Source: Lentinula raphanica
Taxonomy: Eukaryota; Basidiomycota; Agaricomycetes; Agaricales; Omphalotaceae
DNA length: 64,000 bases
Direction: 5' to 3'
Assembly (NCBI GenBank): GCA_027919835.1
Contig: JANVFP010000020.1
Span: 992,001-1,056,000, forward strand
Made by a program: the position numbers and the translations under genes. Below are positions 63,232 to 64,000 of this stretch, in pieces. Numbering within the stretch: the stretch's first letter is position 1; every line of letters begins with the position of its first letter. The notes under the pieces were generated by a model. The model had not been told where the DNA came from. It saw only the letters and a list, made by a program, of their open reading frames with translations, and searched no databases.

Positions 63232-64000
63232 ATGTCTACTTCTCATGAACGAGAACCATTACTATCTCGCAATGCAACTGGAACCCGAAAGACGCGCTTG
63301 GGACCTCATGAAATATCAAAAACCATGAGATATGGGATATTAGCCGGAGTGTGGATGGCTACCTTTCTCTCGGTACGTGAATCAACTAGCTCTTCTGTTT
63401 TCGATGCCTTTACCACTCAAAAGTATAGAGCGTGAACAGTAAGTAGCCCCACCAGAAATATCTTCTGCAAGGAAGCTTAGATCTCATTCAGTGACGCTTG
63501 TACCTACAAGTATATTCTTAATATCCTTTCTTTCGACATCTCATGGAAAACAGTGCTTCCTTCCATATCGTCCGAATTTCAGAAATCGCATCAGGCAAGC
63601 TGGCTTGGTACAGCGTGCGTTAAGGCATACCGCTTGCTTCTGTGCACATAATCTCTTCCACTTACGCTGACTACAGTTACTTACTCGCAACATCGACATT
63701 CACACCGTTATACGGCCGTTTAGCAAATGTATTGGGGAGACGTGGAGCGTCTCAGGTTGCAGTTCTTTTCACCGGACTAGGAACTATCGCATGTGGGCTT
63801 TCGACGAACATGGAAATGTTGATAGCCTCTCGGTTTGTAAGTTCTACATTTCCGTTATAGGCCGTTCTAATATTCACTTGTTCCGGCAACCAATCCTGGA
63901 TTAGCTCGCGGGTATCGGGGGTGGTGGTGTTAACACCATAGCCACGTAAGCACATCTATGGCAATCTGAAGTCCATGCTAATACTTCTCGAATCCCAGAA
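63232..64000 (+). CDS. MFS transporter, DHA2/vacuolar amino-acid-like (3' partial)
   Basis: Starts at ATG 63232 (STSHEREPLLSRNATG), with an acidic dileucine-like EREPLL typical of vacuolar MFS transporters, then the first helix (MRYGILAGVWMATFLS). After one or more introns come VLPSISSEFQKSHQASWLGTA, YLLATSTFTPLYGRLANVLGRR (the GRLxxxxGRR loop between helices 2 and 3) and LFTGLGTIACGLSTNMEMLIASR, then LAGIGGGGVNT at the window edge. The pattern fits the 14-helix DHA2 branch, including vacuolar basic amino-acid transporters. Continues beyond the window. It is separated from the cluster by the KH gene, so it probably does not belong to it. Confidence 0.85.

Noticed and set aside
1..64000. CRISPR arrays, bacterial operons or ribosome binding sites
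   Set aside because: No evenly spaced repeats with unique spacers; introns and gene families show a eukaryotic nuclear genome.

Overview
The window is nuclear DNA of a filamentous basidiomycete, most likely a mushroom-forming agaricomycete. Genes are dense, cut by many 50-80 nt introns with GT-AG (a few GC-AG) borders, and several families seen here (DUF6534-type membrane proteins, lineage-specific F-box-like tandem genes, small secreted proteins, MCT-like transporters, fungal flavin halogenase) are typical of that group. Transposable elements take a large share of the window.

Layout. 1-1.7 kb: 3' end of a Ty1/copia retrotransposon. 3.7-13.7 kb: a tandem duplication of about 5 kb, each copy with a secreted helical protein gene of unknown function; copy 1 is interrupted by a repeat-rich insertion (5.45-7.2 kb). 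15.4-23.1 kb: five tandem minus-strand paralogues of an F-box-like family, one of them a pseudogene. 23.4-25.8 kb: translation factor eIF2A, with two apparent single-base frameshifts. 26.9-28.2 kb: an old-yellow-enzyme oxidoreductase. 28.5-32.0 kb: a PIF/Harbinger DNA transposon with TAA target duplication, a Myb/SANT-like gene and a DDE transposase gene. 33.1-34.9 kb: a mitochondrial PP2C resembling pyruvate dehydrogenase phosphatase. 35.1-35.6 kb: a MITE-like element with perfect 33-bp terminal inverted repeats. 35.7-43.8 kb: an 8.1-kb Mutator-like element delimited by terminal inverted repeats and a 9-bp target duplication; besides a MULE/SWIM transposase it carries two GRF-like zinc-finger genes and a Ser-rich gene.

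44.1-61.2 kb looks like a secondary-metabolite cluster: a short KS-AT-ACP polyketide synthase, an MFS transporter, a divergently transcribed O-methyltransferase, a DUF6534-type membrane protein and a flavin-dependent halogenase. The predicted outcome is a methylated, halogenated polyketide exported by the transporter (inference). Two retroelements have entered it: a 374-bp miniature LTR element whose LTRs carry a tRNA-like sequence, sitting exactly on a 3' splice site of the DUF6534 gene, and a 2.6-kb internally deleted copia element. These two share primer-site and polypurine-tract sequences and are probably partners. The window ends with a KHDC4-like KH-domain gene and the 5' part of a second MFS transporter.

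Exon borders were read by eye from splice signals and reading-frame continuity. They are least certain in the DUF6534 gene, the MFS genes and the C-termini of the secreted-protein genes.
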